A stretch of DNA of 64,000 bases from Methylomonas aurea (GCF_024505045.1 NZ_JANIBM010000006.1:143311-207310), one strand, 5' to 3'. Positions 43,233-53,368 are shown, counted from the stretch's first letter. The notes: a model not told the origin generated them from the letters alone. Made by a program: numbers and translations.

Positions 43233-43747
43233 CAAGGCAATGATTTGCTCAATCCATTGACTGGACGCTCGTCGTCCCCGGTATCGACATTGGCGCGTCT
43301 CTCCGGTGGACGTTGTTCGACTTGCAGCGGGATCAACGAAGAACTGGTTGTCGAAGCCGCCTTGCCGATCATCCAACGCCTGTGTTCCAGTTCGGTGTAG
43401 ACATAGTTGGACACCATCAAATCGCCGTCTGCATCTTCCCAAGGCGCGATCCAGATGCGCATGACCTGTGAGGGTGTACGAATCGGTGTGGGATCTTCGA
43501 TCTTGGGCACGGGTTGCTGTAACGGTAGTGCGAGTGCCGGTGTTGAGGTTGACTCCGAACTGGGGATATTTTCCGGAGGTGCTTCGGTTATCGCCGTATT
43601 AGTGACTTGGTAAGCCTGCGTCGTCGACAGACAGCTCGGCTCGTCAGGCATGCCTTTGCAGCCGTAATCGGTGGTGGCGCAGCCGCTGAAAATGCTGATC
43701 AATAGCACGGCTAAGCCATAACGTGACATTGAAGGTAAGGCGTTCAT
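43232..43747 (-). CDS. traV: TraV-like outer-membrane lipoprotein, 171 aa
   Basis: A lipoprotein signal ends at SGC (Cys22). Two more cysteines follow in YGCKGMPDEPSC, as in TraV, which forms part of the outer-membrane core of the transfer channel. The middle is Pro/Ser/Thr rich, and the C-terminal region reads MRIWIAPWEDADGDL. GGAG precedes the ATG at 43747, whose ATGA overlaps the dsbC stop. Confidence 0.8.
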   Translation of the reverse strand: MNALPSMSRYGLAVLLISIFSGCATTDYGCKGMPDEPSCLSTTQAYQVTNTAITEAPPENIPSSESTSTPALALPLQQPVPKIEDPTPIRTPSQVMRIWIAPWEDADGDLMVSNYVYTELEHRRWMIGKAASTTSSSLIPLQVEQRPPERRANVDTGDDERPVNGLSKSLP

Positions 43748-44568
43748 GGCTTATTCTCCGGTGCGTTTGCGTTTTGGGCGTTTGTATCGGGCGTCGTTGC
43801 CAGACTGGATGACGGTTTCGGTTTATCCGCTAACCAATCAGCTAACGATTCCGGCGCGCCACTGTGGGTGCGTCCGTCAGGCGCAATCAGAAACGGCACA
43901 CCCTTCAAATCGAATAACTTGGCGGTGACCACGGCTTTTTGCAGTGGCTCTTTGTTGCACTGCACCGGCGGTTCGGTCGGCAAGCCCGCGTAATCCTGTT
44001 TCAACAGTCGCTCGCGCACAGCGCCTTTGGCCTTGGTATCGTTGGTGCCCAATTGACACGCCAGTTGCACGACGATGTTTTGCGATTCGGGGCCGAGGAT
44101 GGGGACCATCACCAGTTTGAAGGTGTATTGGTCTTGCAAGGCTTGCAGGTCTTTCATCACCTTGCCGCAATATGGGCAACGCGGATCGATGAAAACCAGC
44201 ACCTGGCCTTTGCCGTGGCCGACAGTCAGGGCGCCAAGATCATCAGCCTTGAGTTTCATCCGCGACAGGTCGATGCGGTTGGCGATGCGATCGATATCCG
44301 CCAATTCCTTGATCTCCTGCTGGGTCCAGATGTCCATCAATTTGCCGCCATAAAAGGCAAAGCGACCGTTGCTGGACATAAACACCGTCTGCTCGCCGGA
44401 CTTGACCATCTTCAGGCCCGAAATCGGCAAGTCTTGCATGCCGTCGATTTTGATCGACAACAGGCCGGCGGCAATATCCGAGATGGGCGGTTTTGACGGG
44501 TTGGCAGCGAAGGCAGTTGAAGTGACTAACAGTGATGCCAGCAGTAAACGGGTTTGGCGTAGAGACAT
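43744..44568 (-). CDS. dsbC: DsbC-like periplasmic thiol:disulfide isomerase, 274 aa
   Basis: A signal peptide ends near AFAA (about residue 22). A DsbC-like dimerisation region follows, then a thioredoxin-fold domain with active site CPYC at about 129-132 and a cis-Pro loop in GVPFLIAPDG. The C-terminus is a Pro/Asn/Ala-rich tail. It probably corrects disulfides in Cys-rich partners such as TraN, TraU and TraV, and lies between traB and traV in the operon. SXT-like elements also carry a DsbC gene in the tra region. Confidence 0.85.
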   Translation of the reverse strand: MSLRQTRLLLASLLVTSTAFAANPSKPPISDIAAGLLSIKIDGMQDLPISGLKMVKSGEQTVFMSSNGRFAFYGGKLMDIWTQQEIKELADIDRIANRIDLSRMKLKADDLGALTVGHGKGQVLVFIDPRCPYCGKVMKDLQALQDQYTFKLVMVPILGPESQNIVVQLACQLGTNDTKAKGAVRERLLKQDYAGLPTEPPVQCNKEPLQKAVVTAKLFDLKGVPFLIAPDGRTHSGAPESLADWLADKPKPSSSLATTPDTNAQNANAPENKP

Positions 44569-44594
44569 AAATCGATTCCGTGTTTTAGTGAAAA

Positions 44595-45974
44595 TCAGCT
44601 TGGGGTTTTCAACTTCAATGCCGTGCCTTTTTGCACGATGAAGTTAACCTGGCGGGTGGCATCGACCTCGATGACCGGGTAAATCTCCTCGGCCATGTCC
44701 ATGTAAAAATGCGACAGCCGTTCCATGGCGTAACCGGCACCTTTCAAGGCACCACCTTCCATCGATTGCGAGGAAAAGGCGCTTTGGAACGGTGTGGTAC
44801 CAGATAACGCGCCTATGCCGCCGGTCATCAGCACCGGAATCTGGTTACGACCGAAGGCATCGGAAAAGCCGCGCAGAAAACCGGCCATCATGGACTGGGC
44901 GAGTAACGCACCTTGTTTGGAGACCACCCGGCCACGCACCCCGTTTTTGCCATCTTCGCCAGTGGCATAGGCATTCATCGGCACTTCGATCACGCCACCG
45001 TCCTGGCGAACGCAGGAAAAGGTCTCACCGCGAAAGTAGGCGCGCTCAGCACTCAAATCGCCAAAGCCGGCAGCCAGCAGAAAGCACTCGCGTACATCGG
45101 CATGGAAACGGTTAGGCAGAATGGCTTCCTTCTTGATGCGAAACAGCACCGGCATGGGTTCTTTCTTGGCTTTGCGGCCAGTCGGGGCATCGAGACCATT
45201 CAACAACACCCCGGTCAAAATGCTGCCAGCCGGGATGAAAACGTCGCTGTTAGCGTGGCTTGGCTGCGACTGGCCGTGAGTGTTGGTCGGCGCGGCGTCT
45301 TTGTCTTTGCCATTAGACTGCTCAGTGCCTTCCTGGATGACGCGAATCTGCATCGCCGCCGGCGCTGGGCTATTGGCGCGTCCTCCCGAGACACCGGCAT
45401 TGCCAGATGTCGGTCCGGGCACAGCAGCTTGCTCGAAGACGCGGTTGAGATCGTCCTGGCCGTTGTCGAATGGAGGGTTGTTTGGGCGGCGGTTTGACGG
45501 TCTTCCGAGTGCAGATGGTTCTAGGGTGGATTGAGTGACCTCGCCTGGGATGCCGGTCGTTGACGGTGTGGACGCTTTGTTCTTCAGCGACTCGACTTCA
45601 CCTGTGACGGCTTGCAGTTTGGCTTCATAGGTTTCACGCTCAGCGGTGGTCCATTGTTTGAAGCGGATTTCGTCGGATTGCTGCTCACGGCGTTGCTGTT
45701 CTTCGATCGCTGCCAGCCGGCGGGCTTGTTCGTCGTTTTTCTGCAGCAGATCGCGTAATTGCGCGGAAATGCCGTCGATTCCCAGCGAGCGTGGATCGCT
45801 ATCGGTCAGGATGTGTTGGATGGTGGCCTGTTTGCTGAGCGGCTTGCTGACTTCCGGGGTGACAGTGGCTAACGCGATGATGACGGCCAACAGCACGGTA
45901 CCGATGCTGCCGACGGCCAGATTGCGTTTGGCTGTCGGACTCAAGCGTGTCCACCAGGTATCGACGCTGGCCAT
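44595..45974 (-). CDS. traB: TraB-like VirB10-family channel protein, 459 aa
   Basis: TraB spans the envelope and links the inner-membrane complex with the outer-membrane core. One membrane segment lies at about 17-38. A charged coiled coil follows (about 65-130), then a Pro/Ser/Asn-rich stretch and the C-terminal TrbI/VirB10-type domain starting near FIPAGSILTGVLLNG. The length and layout fit TraB. It starts at the last base of the traK stop region (1-bp overlap). Confidence 0.85.
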   Translation of the reverse strand: MASVDTWWTRLSPTAKRNLAVGSIGTVLLAVIIALATVTPEVSKPLSKQATIQHILTDSDPRSLGIDGISAQLRDLLQKNDEQARRLAAIEEQQRREQQSDEIRFKQWTTAERETYEAKLQAVTGEVESLKNKASTPSTTGIPGEVTQSTLEPSALGRPSNRRPNNPPFDNGQDDLNRVFEQAAVPGPTSGNAGVSGGRANSPAPAAMQIRVIQEGTEQSNGKDKDAAPTNTHGQSQPSHANSDVFIPAGSILTGVLLNGLDAPTGRKAKKEPMPVLFRIKKEAILPNRFHADVRECFLLAAGFGDLSAERAYFRGETFSCVRQDGGVIEVPMNAYATGEDGKNGVRGRVVSKQGALLAQSMMAGFLRGFSDAFGRNQIPVLMTGGIGALSGTTPFQSAFSSQSMEGGALKGAGYAMERLSHFYMDMAEEIYPVIEVDATRQVNFIVQKGTALKLKTPS

Positions 45975-46951
45975 CAGGGTTGGCCTCCGCCCAGTAATGA
46001 AGGACGCAAACTGTTTGACGCTTCAGGCGCTTGTCGGACCACGACATACAATTCGGTGGCTTCCTGCGGTTTCAACACCACGTTGGGCCAGACTGAAATT
46101 GCCAGTACGTCCTGCTGAGTTGTTGCACAACTACGTTCGTCGAATTCAAGTATGTCGCCGCCGGTGTTCTTGGCAAGCCCCACCAGAATCAGCTGATCCT
46201 GGCCTTCAAGGACTTGGCCGGTTTTAATCTGCACGCGGTCTTGCAGGCAGCGAATCTGCTCCTGCGGCTTGGGTTCGCGTAGCGAATAACCGGCTGGGGT
46301 CTTTTGCAAACCCAAATCCCGAAACAAGGTTTTCAGTTGGCTGATGTAGGCTTGTTCCTGTTGGCTAGTGGCTCGACTCGTGGCATCGGCGCGTTGCCAT
46401 TGGTTCAGTAATTGGTAGCTGTCCTTGTCCAGATCAAGGTGAATTTCCCGCGCCGGAATGCGTTTGGGGATCAGTGTGAGCGACAGGGCGATGTCCTGGT
46501 TGTCGCCTGGGGTGATGTATAAGGTGACCGGCGTTTCGTCGGCGGTGGCGACGTAGACGATTTTGCCTTTGGTACTGGTGGTGGCCTGGCTGGTGGTCGT
46601 AACCACCGGATGTTCGAACGGTGTGACCAGACGATTCAAGTGGCCGACCGCAATCGGCATCAGTTCGTTGATGCCGGGTTTAACCGCGATATGCTGGGGA
46701 CCGATTGATGTGTTTGATGCTGCGTTTGACGCTGCCGCTTGCTGTTTGGCGGCTTTCAAGACGCTGGCATCAACCGGCGGTAACTCGATACCTAAGTCGG
46801 GCTGAGACGGTACAACGGGTTGTGATGGCAATGAGGATGACTCTTCGGCCACGCTGGTGACCGGTGGTAATACCGTCACCGGTAAATCATCGCTGGCCCA
46901 AGCGCCATTGGCGAGGGAAAGGAATAACCAGGGGTGCAACAATCGTTTCAT
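45974..46951 (-). CDS. traK: TraK-like outer-membrane core protein, 325 aa
   Basis: TraK is the VirB9-like secretin-type component of F-type channels. A signal peptide is present (to about WASDD, residue 20). A Pro/Ser/Ala-rich linker leads to a beta-rich domain with VTLYITPGDNQDIALSLTL and later YVVVRQA. Length and place between traE and traB fit. It overlaps traE by 4 bp. Confidence 0.8.
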   Translation of the reverse strand: MKRLLHPWLFLSLANGAWASDDLPVTVLPPVTSVAEESSSLPSQPVVPSQPDLGIELPPVDASVLKAAKQQAAASNAASNTSIGPQHIAVKPGINELMPIAVGHLNRLVTPFEHPVVTTTSQATTSTKGKIVYVATADETPVTLYITPGDNQDIALSLTLIPKRIPAREIHLDLDKDSYQLLNQWQRADATSRATSQQEQAYISQLKTLFRDLGLQKTPAGYSLREPKPQEQIRCLQDRVQIKTGQVLEGQDQLILVGLAKNTGGDILEFDERSCATTQQDVLAISVWPNVVLKPQEATELYVVVRQAPEASNSLRPSLLGGGQP

Positions 46952-47559
46952 GGTTTAGCCTCATGCGGTTGGCCTTGAGTGGCTTGCAAACGGGCCAGGG
47001 TTCTGGGGGAATCCGGATACACGTCGATGTATTCCAGGCGGGGCCGATAATTTTTGATGGCGATGATGAATTCGTAGGTACGGAGCTTTACGTCCGGTTT
47101 GGAACTGGGGCCCTGGCTTTTCAGTTCGCCGCTGACGAAGACTTTGTTGGTCTCGGCTTCGTAGTCGACGTGACGCGGGGTGAAACTGATCGCGACCCGA
47201 TCCATTTTGATAGCCTTGATTTGATCGCTCATGGCATCCAGGACACTGCGGTAAATATCCGGCGCCAATAGCGGCTCGACGGCGGTTTTCAAAAAATCGG
47301 CATTGGCTGGAGTGGTGTTGCCAAGGAGTTCAGCCAGGAACAAGCCCCAGGACTCTTTGAACTCGCTGGATGCCTGACTGCGTGTGACCTCGACTTCCTG
47401 TGTCAAGCTCGGCGGTACCAGGATGATGCTGCGTTCGGTGCGCCAAGCGGCCAGCGAAGTGATCACGCAAATCACCAGCAAGCCAATGATGATGACGCGG
47501 CTAAACCGGTTCTCGGTCTCGTGGCCGTCCCAGGTTTGCAGAAAATCCGACCATCTCAT
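46948..47559 (-). CDS. traE: TraE-like transfer protein, 203 aa
   Basis: A VirB8-like inner-membrane protein with one N-terminal membrane segment (about 22-40) and a periplasmic alpha/beta domain. The stretch IILVPPSLTQEVEV after the membrane segment is typical of TraE. It overlaps traL and traK by 4 bp on each side, so the group is translated as one unit. Confidence 0.85.
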   Translation of the reverse strand: MRWSDFLQTWDGHETENRFSRVIIIGLLVICVITSLAAWRTERSIILVPPSLTQEVEVTRSQASSEFKESWGLFLAELLGNTTPANADFLKTAVEPLLAPDIYRSVLDAMSDQIKAIKMDRVAISFTPRHVDYEAETNKVFVSGELKSQGPSSKPDVKLRTYEFIIAIKNYRPRLEYIDVYPDSPRTLARLQATQGQPHEAKP

Positions 47560-47837
47560 GGCAGGAACCTGCGGATGTAGGGATTAGGGATGGTCTGCGC
47601 ACGACTGGGCAACAAACCCAGCCAATACAACGCATGCAAGGTATAACCGTCAGGCCGGTTATCGCGGAATCGCCGGTAAAACTTGACCGCAATCAACCCG
47701 AGCGCTAAGCCTGGAATGAACTGATCGATCAACATGCCGGTCAGCATGCTCACCATGAAGGGTACGATCTCGTCCGCACTCCACAATAAAATGTGGATCG
47801 GATCGTCGATCGATTGGGGGATGGCAACGGGTTCCAT
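47556..47837 (-). CDS. traL: TraL-like transfer protein, 93 aa
   Basis: A small inner-membrane protein with two hydrophobic stretches (about 25-40 and 42-52), then YRRFRDNRPDGY and a C-terminal YWLGLLPSR, as in TraL (VirB3-like). It is the first gene of the tra operon, with GGAGG before the ATG at 47837 and the shared operator 40 bp upstream. Confidence 0.85.
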   Translation of the reverse strand: MEPVAIPQSIDDPIHILLWSADEIVPFMVSMLTGMLIDQFIPGLALGLIAVKFYRRFRDNRPDGYTLHALYWLGLLPSRAQTIPNPYIRRFLP

Positions 47838-47876
47838 AATGACCTCCGGTTGGGATGGTCATTATTGTGAAGAGAA

Positions 47877-47922
47877 TTTTCGGGAGGTCGTTTTCGAAAT
47901 CGCGATAATTATTGCGATTTCG
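47877..47922. promoter_or_regulatory. 46-bp operator/promoter element before traL
   Basis: The arrangement matches 13377-13422 in order, spacing and orientation: TTTTCG, TCGTT, then the inverted repeat GAAATCGC ... GCGATTTC around ATAATTA. It ends 40 bp before the traL start, a fit for a transcription-factor site or promoter of the transfer operon. Confidence 0.65.
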
Positions 47923-48027
47923 TTAATTGGGCAAAAAAAGTTTGAAATTTGCATTGGCTTTGTTCTGTTCGAGATCCAACGCGATCGGCCACAAACGGAC
48001 ATCCATTCGTAGTTTCCGAATGAGCGA

Positions 48028-48071
48028 AAACCGTGTGATTGCGGACTTTAAAGTCCGCAATCACACGGTTT
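48028..48071. repeat. Perfect 44-bp palindrome
   Basis: Two 22-bp arms meet at TTTAAA with no loop; the arms begin AAACCGTGTG and CTTTAAAG lies at the centre. It separates the tra promoter from the AT-rich cargo genes. It could be a two-way transcription terminator, a cruciform, or a target for a palindrome-binding protein. The rest of 47923-48237 holds no gene that I can support. Confidence 0.6.
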
Positions 48072-48237
48072 AAATACTATCGAATGGTTGAATTCAATCA
48101 ATTGTTCAGCTAATGCGCCAATAGTGACGGTCACGTAGAATGATCGTTACAAGTACCATCTGATTCTCATGGTGCCTTCCTCACTAGGAACGCTTATTGC
48201 CCTATTTATAAACTATTTTTGAAATTTGATAAACAAC

Positions 48238-49167
48238 ATGAGTAACTTCGAACAAAAACAAGAAGAATTTAAGCAATGTTTTATTGAACTTATGAAGGGC
48301 GCAGTTCCTGAGCGAACAGATGAAATATTAAAGCATTGGGAGCATTACAATCCAAAGATGGTCATAAAAAATGGCAATAAACTAACTCTAGAAGCAACGC
48401 GCGATGAGATTAGAGTTGACTTAAAAATAATTGATGTATTTTGGTTGATTGGTTTTTCAGGTTGGAAAGCGATTGAAACTTATATCCCATCAGTCATGAC
48501 TGCCTCTTTATTTAATAATCGCATATTGGATGAACTAAAAAACGACGAGGAGCTAGATGTTGTAGAGCGAACTTATAAAGAAAGAATAAAAGCCGCTGAA
48601 CAGTTTATTGAAGGCAATAGTTCTATAGAAGATATTTGGCCGCCAGACATTCCAAAAATAACATCACATGATGACGGTATTGATGACGTTGAATATAAAG
48701 CTGCATATGATTTAACAGTTTCAGCTCTAGGATTTGCATTATTCCACGAATTCCGTCATGTAATGCTTGATCAAGATAGAGAACGGCATAATGTGCGAGC
48801 AGAAGAAGAGATGGCCTGCGATGTATGGGCTAGAGAGTTTATAACGGCCAAAATTGCAACCTACGCAAGCTCTAAATCTTTAGATTATCAAACTGTCTTA
48901 CAAAGACGGTCCATGTCATTCGTTTTAGCGGTTCTCATACTACATGAAATAACCCCGGTATGGGATCGTGGTGGTAACTGTGATTATTTCTCCGTGGCTG
49001 AACGCATAAAGTCTATTATTTTTAATACGCAACTTGAAGATAACAGCCACTTTTGGAATTTTGCGGCAGCAGTTCTGATTGGCATATGCAGAATGAAACA
49101 CATTTCATTTAATCCTGAGCCAATGTGCGCCAAGGAATTGACCATGTTTTTAGTAGAATTGGTTTAA
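48238..49167 (+). CDS. Lit-like (peptidase U49) predicted zinc protease, 309 aa
   Basis: The protein has a metallopeptidase motif HEFRH at 170-174, followed by an acidic AEEEMACDVWAREF segment about 15-25 residues later, which would supply the third zinc ligand. Size and motif position agree with the phage-exclusion protease Lit of E. coli (HEXXH near 160 of 297), which cuts EF-Tu after infection and stops phage growth. ATG at 48238 is chosen. The gene is AT-rich compared with the tra genes and lies in a cargo region, which suits a transferred defence gene. Overall similarity to Lit cannot be measured here. Confidence 0.55.
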   Translation: MSNFEQKQEEFKQCFIELMKGAVPERTDEILKHWEHYNPKMVIKNGNKLTLEATRDEIRVDLKIIDVFWLIGFSGWKAIETYIPSVMTASLFNNRILDELKNDEELDVVERTYKERIKAAEQFIEGNSSIEDIWPPDIPKITSHDDGIDDVEYKAAYDLTVSALGFALFHEFRHVMLDQDRERHNVRAEEEMACDVWAREFITAKIATYASSKSLDYQTVLQRRSMSFVLAVLILHEITPVWDRGGNCDYFSVAERIKSIIFNTQLEDNSHFWNFAAAVLIGICRMKHISFNPEPMCAKELTMFLVELV

Positions 49168-49267
49168 AAGTCAGCCTCGAATATCATCTATTTTCAGCAA
49201 TTTGGAGACTATTTCCAATGTCAGATTTGCCTTAAATTCGGTATTTTATATACATAGGTGGCTGTAA

Positions 49268-50572
49268 TTATGGAGTTGGTCGCAACCAATGAACAGGCAC
49301 GTTGTTAGCCTCAGTATCGTCATTTTTCATCACGATTGCAGAATTATTTGGTATTGGTTCAAGACCAAACTGATCAATTCGATTAAAGAAGTACACCGTT
49401 TCATCGATAATCCAACAATCAGATGGAGGAGCATAAGACTGAAATAAATGGCAATATACCCATCGGAGGTCTTTACCCCGTGAATCGAACTCGCAAACAG
49501 ATTTAAATATTCGTTTATAGCGTTCAATTTCAACCAGGTCGCCGTCAAGCGTTTCTAGGCCTACATGCACGACTCCAGGTTTGTTTTCTGGAAGTTGACT
49601 AACAGCTTCGGCAAGGTGTCCTCGAATATCTCTCGCCTTCCGCTCTACTGCTCGTTCGGCGTCGCAGCTCCAATAAGCAGCTACAGCAAAAGACACCTCA
49701 TCAAGAAAACGGTTATTCCCGATTCCACCGCCTAATCGTTTGAACCGTCCCTTGACTAGATGTGTGAATCCTCGGTTCGGTTCACGTCTTCCACCAATCA
49801 ATTCGATTATTTGATCCGATGGGTATTTAACCAAATAATGCGATAAATGCTCTCTAATTGAATCATAGTCAATTGGAGCAACTGATACATCCCAGATTTC
49901 GTTTGAAATAATAGTGCACGGTGGATTAACCAATGCAAGTTTTCCACATAATTCCTTGACAAGAAAATCATCTGGGAGTGAATTAAGTTCAACATGAAAG
50001 ACAACATCTAAAACTACATCGTATTGTCCGTCGTATAGAATGTCCCGAGCTCTCGACCACATTCTCAACCATTTTTGCCTTTCATTTTGACTGTATTCGG
50101 AGCTTTTATTTAGTCGTTTACATTCAATATACCAGGTGTTTTTACCGATTGACGCTTTAAGATCGGGTTGCTTTTGAGGTGGGGCTTCGTTAAGAAATTC
50201 AACATCACTTGCTCCGTTTCGTTTCCAGATCAAACCAACTAGAAGCTCAAATAATGCTCCATCTGGTTGTTGTTTCTCCTTTGTCAGCATCCGTACAACT
50301 CGATCACCGATGTGTTTTATGTCCTTAAGTTGATCAAGGTCGGCTCCAAGTCGTTTAAATATGGGAACTATCCGAGCGCCTTGAGTTGGCTCATACTTCA
50401 CTGGATTATGAAGTACAGTATCAATCAAATATAAATACCAGCCGATACGATCATCAATTACTGAATTGGATTTATATAGGGAGGCTGTTTCTCGTGATGT
50501 ATGAGGTGTCAGGTTTCCCTCTAGCTGGGCTTCAATTTGTTCATTCCTTCGCCGCCATTCGGCGTTATCCAA
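49268..50572 (-). CDS. PD-(D/E)XK-type hypothetical protein next to an IS, perhaps 5'-truncated
   Basis: Residues about 133-152 contain PDLKASIGKNTWYIECKRL, a PD-(D/E)XK nuclease-like core with Asp near 135 and Glu-x-Lys near 150. The rest is a mixed soluble protein of 434 residues without a known family. The only start is a TTG at 50572, three bases before the left end of the IS3-type element, and no ribosome site is seen. The true N-terminus may therefore have been lost when the IS arrived. Its role may be nucleic-acid cutting or binding in defence. Confidence 0.5.
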   Translation of the reverse strand: MDNAEWRRRNEQIEAQLEGNLTPHTSRETASLYKSNSVIDDRIGWYLYLIDTVLHNPVKYEPTQGARIVPIFKRLGADLDQLKDIKHIGDRVVRMLTKEKQQPDGALFELLVGLIWKRNGASDVEFLNEAPPQKQPDLKASIGKNTWYIECKRLNKSSEYSQNERQKWLRMWSRARDILYDGQYDVVLDVVFHVELNSLPDDFLVKELCGKLALVNPPCTIISNEIWDVSVAPIDYDSIREHLSHYLVKYPSDQIIELIGGRREPNRGFTHLVKGRFKRLGGGIGNNRFLDEVSFAVAAYWSCDAERAVERKARDIRGHLAEAVSQLPENKPGVVHVGLETLDGDLVEIERYKRIFKSVCEFDSRGKDLRWVYCHLFQSYAPPSDCWIIDETVYFFNRIDQFGLEPIPNNSAIVMKNDDTEANNVPVHWLRPTP

Positions 50573-50614
50573 ATATGAACCGCCCCGGAATTATCGGAGG
50601 CTTTAGGTTGTGAG

Positions 50615-51843
<1,229 letters not shown>

Positions 51844-51893
51844 TGCTCCATTCTCTCAAAGGTTGGAGCCTCCGAGAAAATCGGGGCGGTTCA

Positions 51894-52272
51894 GTTGGCA
51901 CGCTGCTGGTGTACCTGGATCCACCTCGAAATGATCGTAGCGCTTTACGTTGCCATTGTCTCGCTGGGCGGTATAGCGAAATCGGATAGCGGCTCGTTCT
52001 TTGCAATCAATCCAAAGGGTGAATCCTTCGTAATCAAGCTTCAGAAGCTCATTCGACTCCATGCTGGCTTGCACTTGAGCAGGTGGCTGTGCTGTTTGAC
52101 TGGGTAGCACGACCGATTCCACTTTTGCCTTGATGCGATCATCATGGCAGTGGTATTCACTCGTCTTTCGATGGGTATGGCAACCTTCGGTATTAACCTT
52201 TCCGGGGTGAGCATGCGCACTGCTCCAGCAGAGAGCGATAAAAAATCCAAAGGTAAGGCGTAACGCAGACAA
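51894..52272 (-). pseudogene. YHYH-type secreted protein truncated by the IS
   Basis: A signal peptide (to about SAHA, residue 20) precedes a YHYH-like motif (CHTHRKTSEYHCH). The following region reads GFTLWIDCKERAAIRFRYTA and DHFEVDPGTPAACQ, then runs into the IS end at 51893, where the frame finishes in foreign sequence. The lost C-terminus is not found on the other side of the IS. The protein was probably periplasmic; its function is unclear. Confidence 0.6.
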
Positions 52273-52296
52273 TCTGTTGATCCGTAGAGTGGTTGT

Positions 52297-52584
52297 TTAC
52301 TGTAGACGTTGCCACAGAGCATGAATGATGAACAGTGCAGCGTCATCAGGATGGGATGTGGCACATTCAGGCAGTAACGGATTATCCGGATTATGAAGCT
52401 CGAAGGCATTTCGAATCGCCAGTCCAAGCCCGAAATGCAGGTCTATCAGGTTGTTCGGTTCCATTGCCGCTATTGTCAGCTGGTCCTTCTCTTCCAGAAC
52501 CAGTAACAACCGCGCGACAGCTTCCGTCACAGTAACTGGTGAATGTAAAACGTCACGGTGCATTGATGACCAATTATTGCCCAA
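52297..52584 (-). CDS. DUF6794-like small protein, 95 aa
   Basis: The middle reads NLIDLHFGLGLAIRNAFELHNP, a pattern common to DUF6794 proteins. There is no signal or membrane segment. It lies in the cargo area just before the truncated YHYH gene, on the same strand. No function is known. Confidence 0.55.
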   Translation of the reverse strand: MGNNWSSMHRDVLHSPVTVTEAVARLLLVLEEKDQLTIAAMEPNNLIDLHFGLGLAIRNAFELHNPDNPLLPECATSHPDDAALFIIHALWQRLQ

Positions 52585-52610
52585 TTTGATAAGCCTTTTA
52601 GTAAAACAGC

Positions 52611-52669
52611 GGGTTAGATGAACTAACCCTATATTTTAAACAATGTTATCCACAGAATTTGGGGATAAC
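52611..52669. promoter_or_regulatory. Hairpin and inverted DnaA-box-like pair before the YfbR-like gene
   Basis: GGGTTAG-atgaa-CTAACCC (52611-52629) is a perfect hairpin. A 25-bp near-palindrome (52645-52669) contains TTATCCACA, identical to a DnaA box, and in the other direction TTATCCCCA. The pair lies about 80 bp before the HD-domain gene and may be a regulator or DnaA site. Confidence 0.4.
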
Positions 52670-52749
52670 GATTCAGCGGCAGTAAGATTAAGGCTATTGC
52701 GCTGCAGTGTTTTAATCTGCTTTGAACAAACTTAGGATTTCTTAACCCC

Positions 52750-53286
52750 ATGTCACCATCGATTAGTTCGAATTTTTATGCTTACCTTTCGCGCTTAAGA
52801 TGGATTAAACGCTGGGGACTGAAACGCAACGCCCATGAAGAAAATGTCATGGAGCACAGCTGGGAAGTGGCTGTCATTGCCCATACCTTGGCGCTCATCA
52901 AAAACCGCTATTTTGAAGGTCAAGTTGATGCCAATGCCGTTGCAACCGCAGCCCTTTACCATGACATCACTGAAGTCATTACCGGTGATATGCCCACACC
53001 CATCAAATACCATTCGTCAGCAATTCTCAGTGCCTACAAGCAAATCGAGCAGCAAGCGGAACAAGAGTTATTGAATCTACTGCCTGAAGCATTACAACCC
53101 GATTTCCGGGTTTTGATCGATCACCAGCAAATGTCTGAAGCTCATCAGAAAATCATCAAAGCGGCTGACAAGATATCCGCCTACCTGAAATGCCAGGCCG
53201 AATTGAAAGCCGGCAATGCTGAATTTGAAATAGCTGCCGAACAACTTGAACGGGATATTGAAGCAATGGATCAGCCTGAGGTCTGA
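52750..53286 (+). CDS. yfbR: YfbR-like HD-domain 5'-deoxynucleotidase, 178 aa
   Basis: HD-domain motifs are clear: H in EHSWEVAVIAH, then HD in ALYHDITEVITGDMPTP, and a later Asp in KAADKISAYLK. YfbR removes phosphate from deoxynucleoside monophosphates and so affects nucleotide pools. The length is slightly below the E. coli protein (199 aa). It is followed by recD2 on the same strand after 82 bp. Carrying this gene on a mobile element may help replication or DNA repair. Confidence 0.75.
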   Translation: MSPSISSNFYAYLSRLRWIKRWGLKRNAHEENVMEHSWEVAVIAHTLALIKNRYFEGQVDANAVATAALYHDITEVITGDMPTPIKYHSSAILSAYKQIEQQAEQELLNLLPEALQPDFRVLIDHQQMSEAHQKIIKAADKISAYLKCQAELKAGNAEFEIAAEQLERDIEAMDQPEV

Positions 53287-53368
53287 TTTTTTATGCTGTC
53301 CTTCGCGCCTAACTGCGGCCTGACACTCGATGACTTGATGAAAAAACGCTAGGGATAGCGAATTCAGC

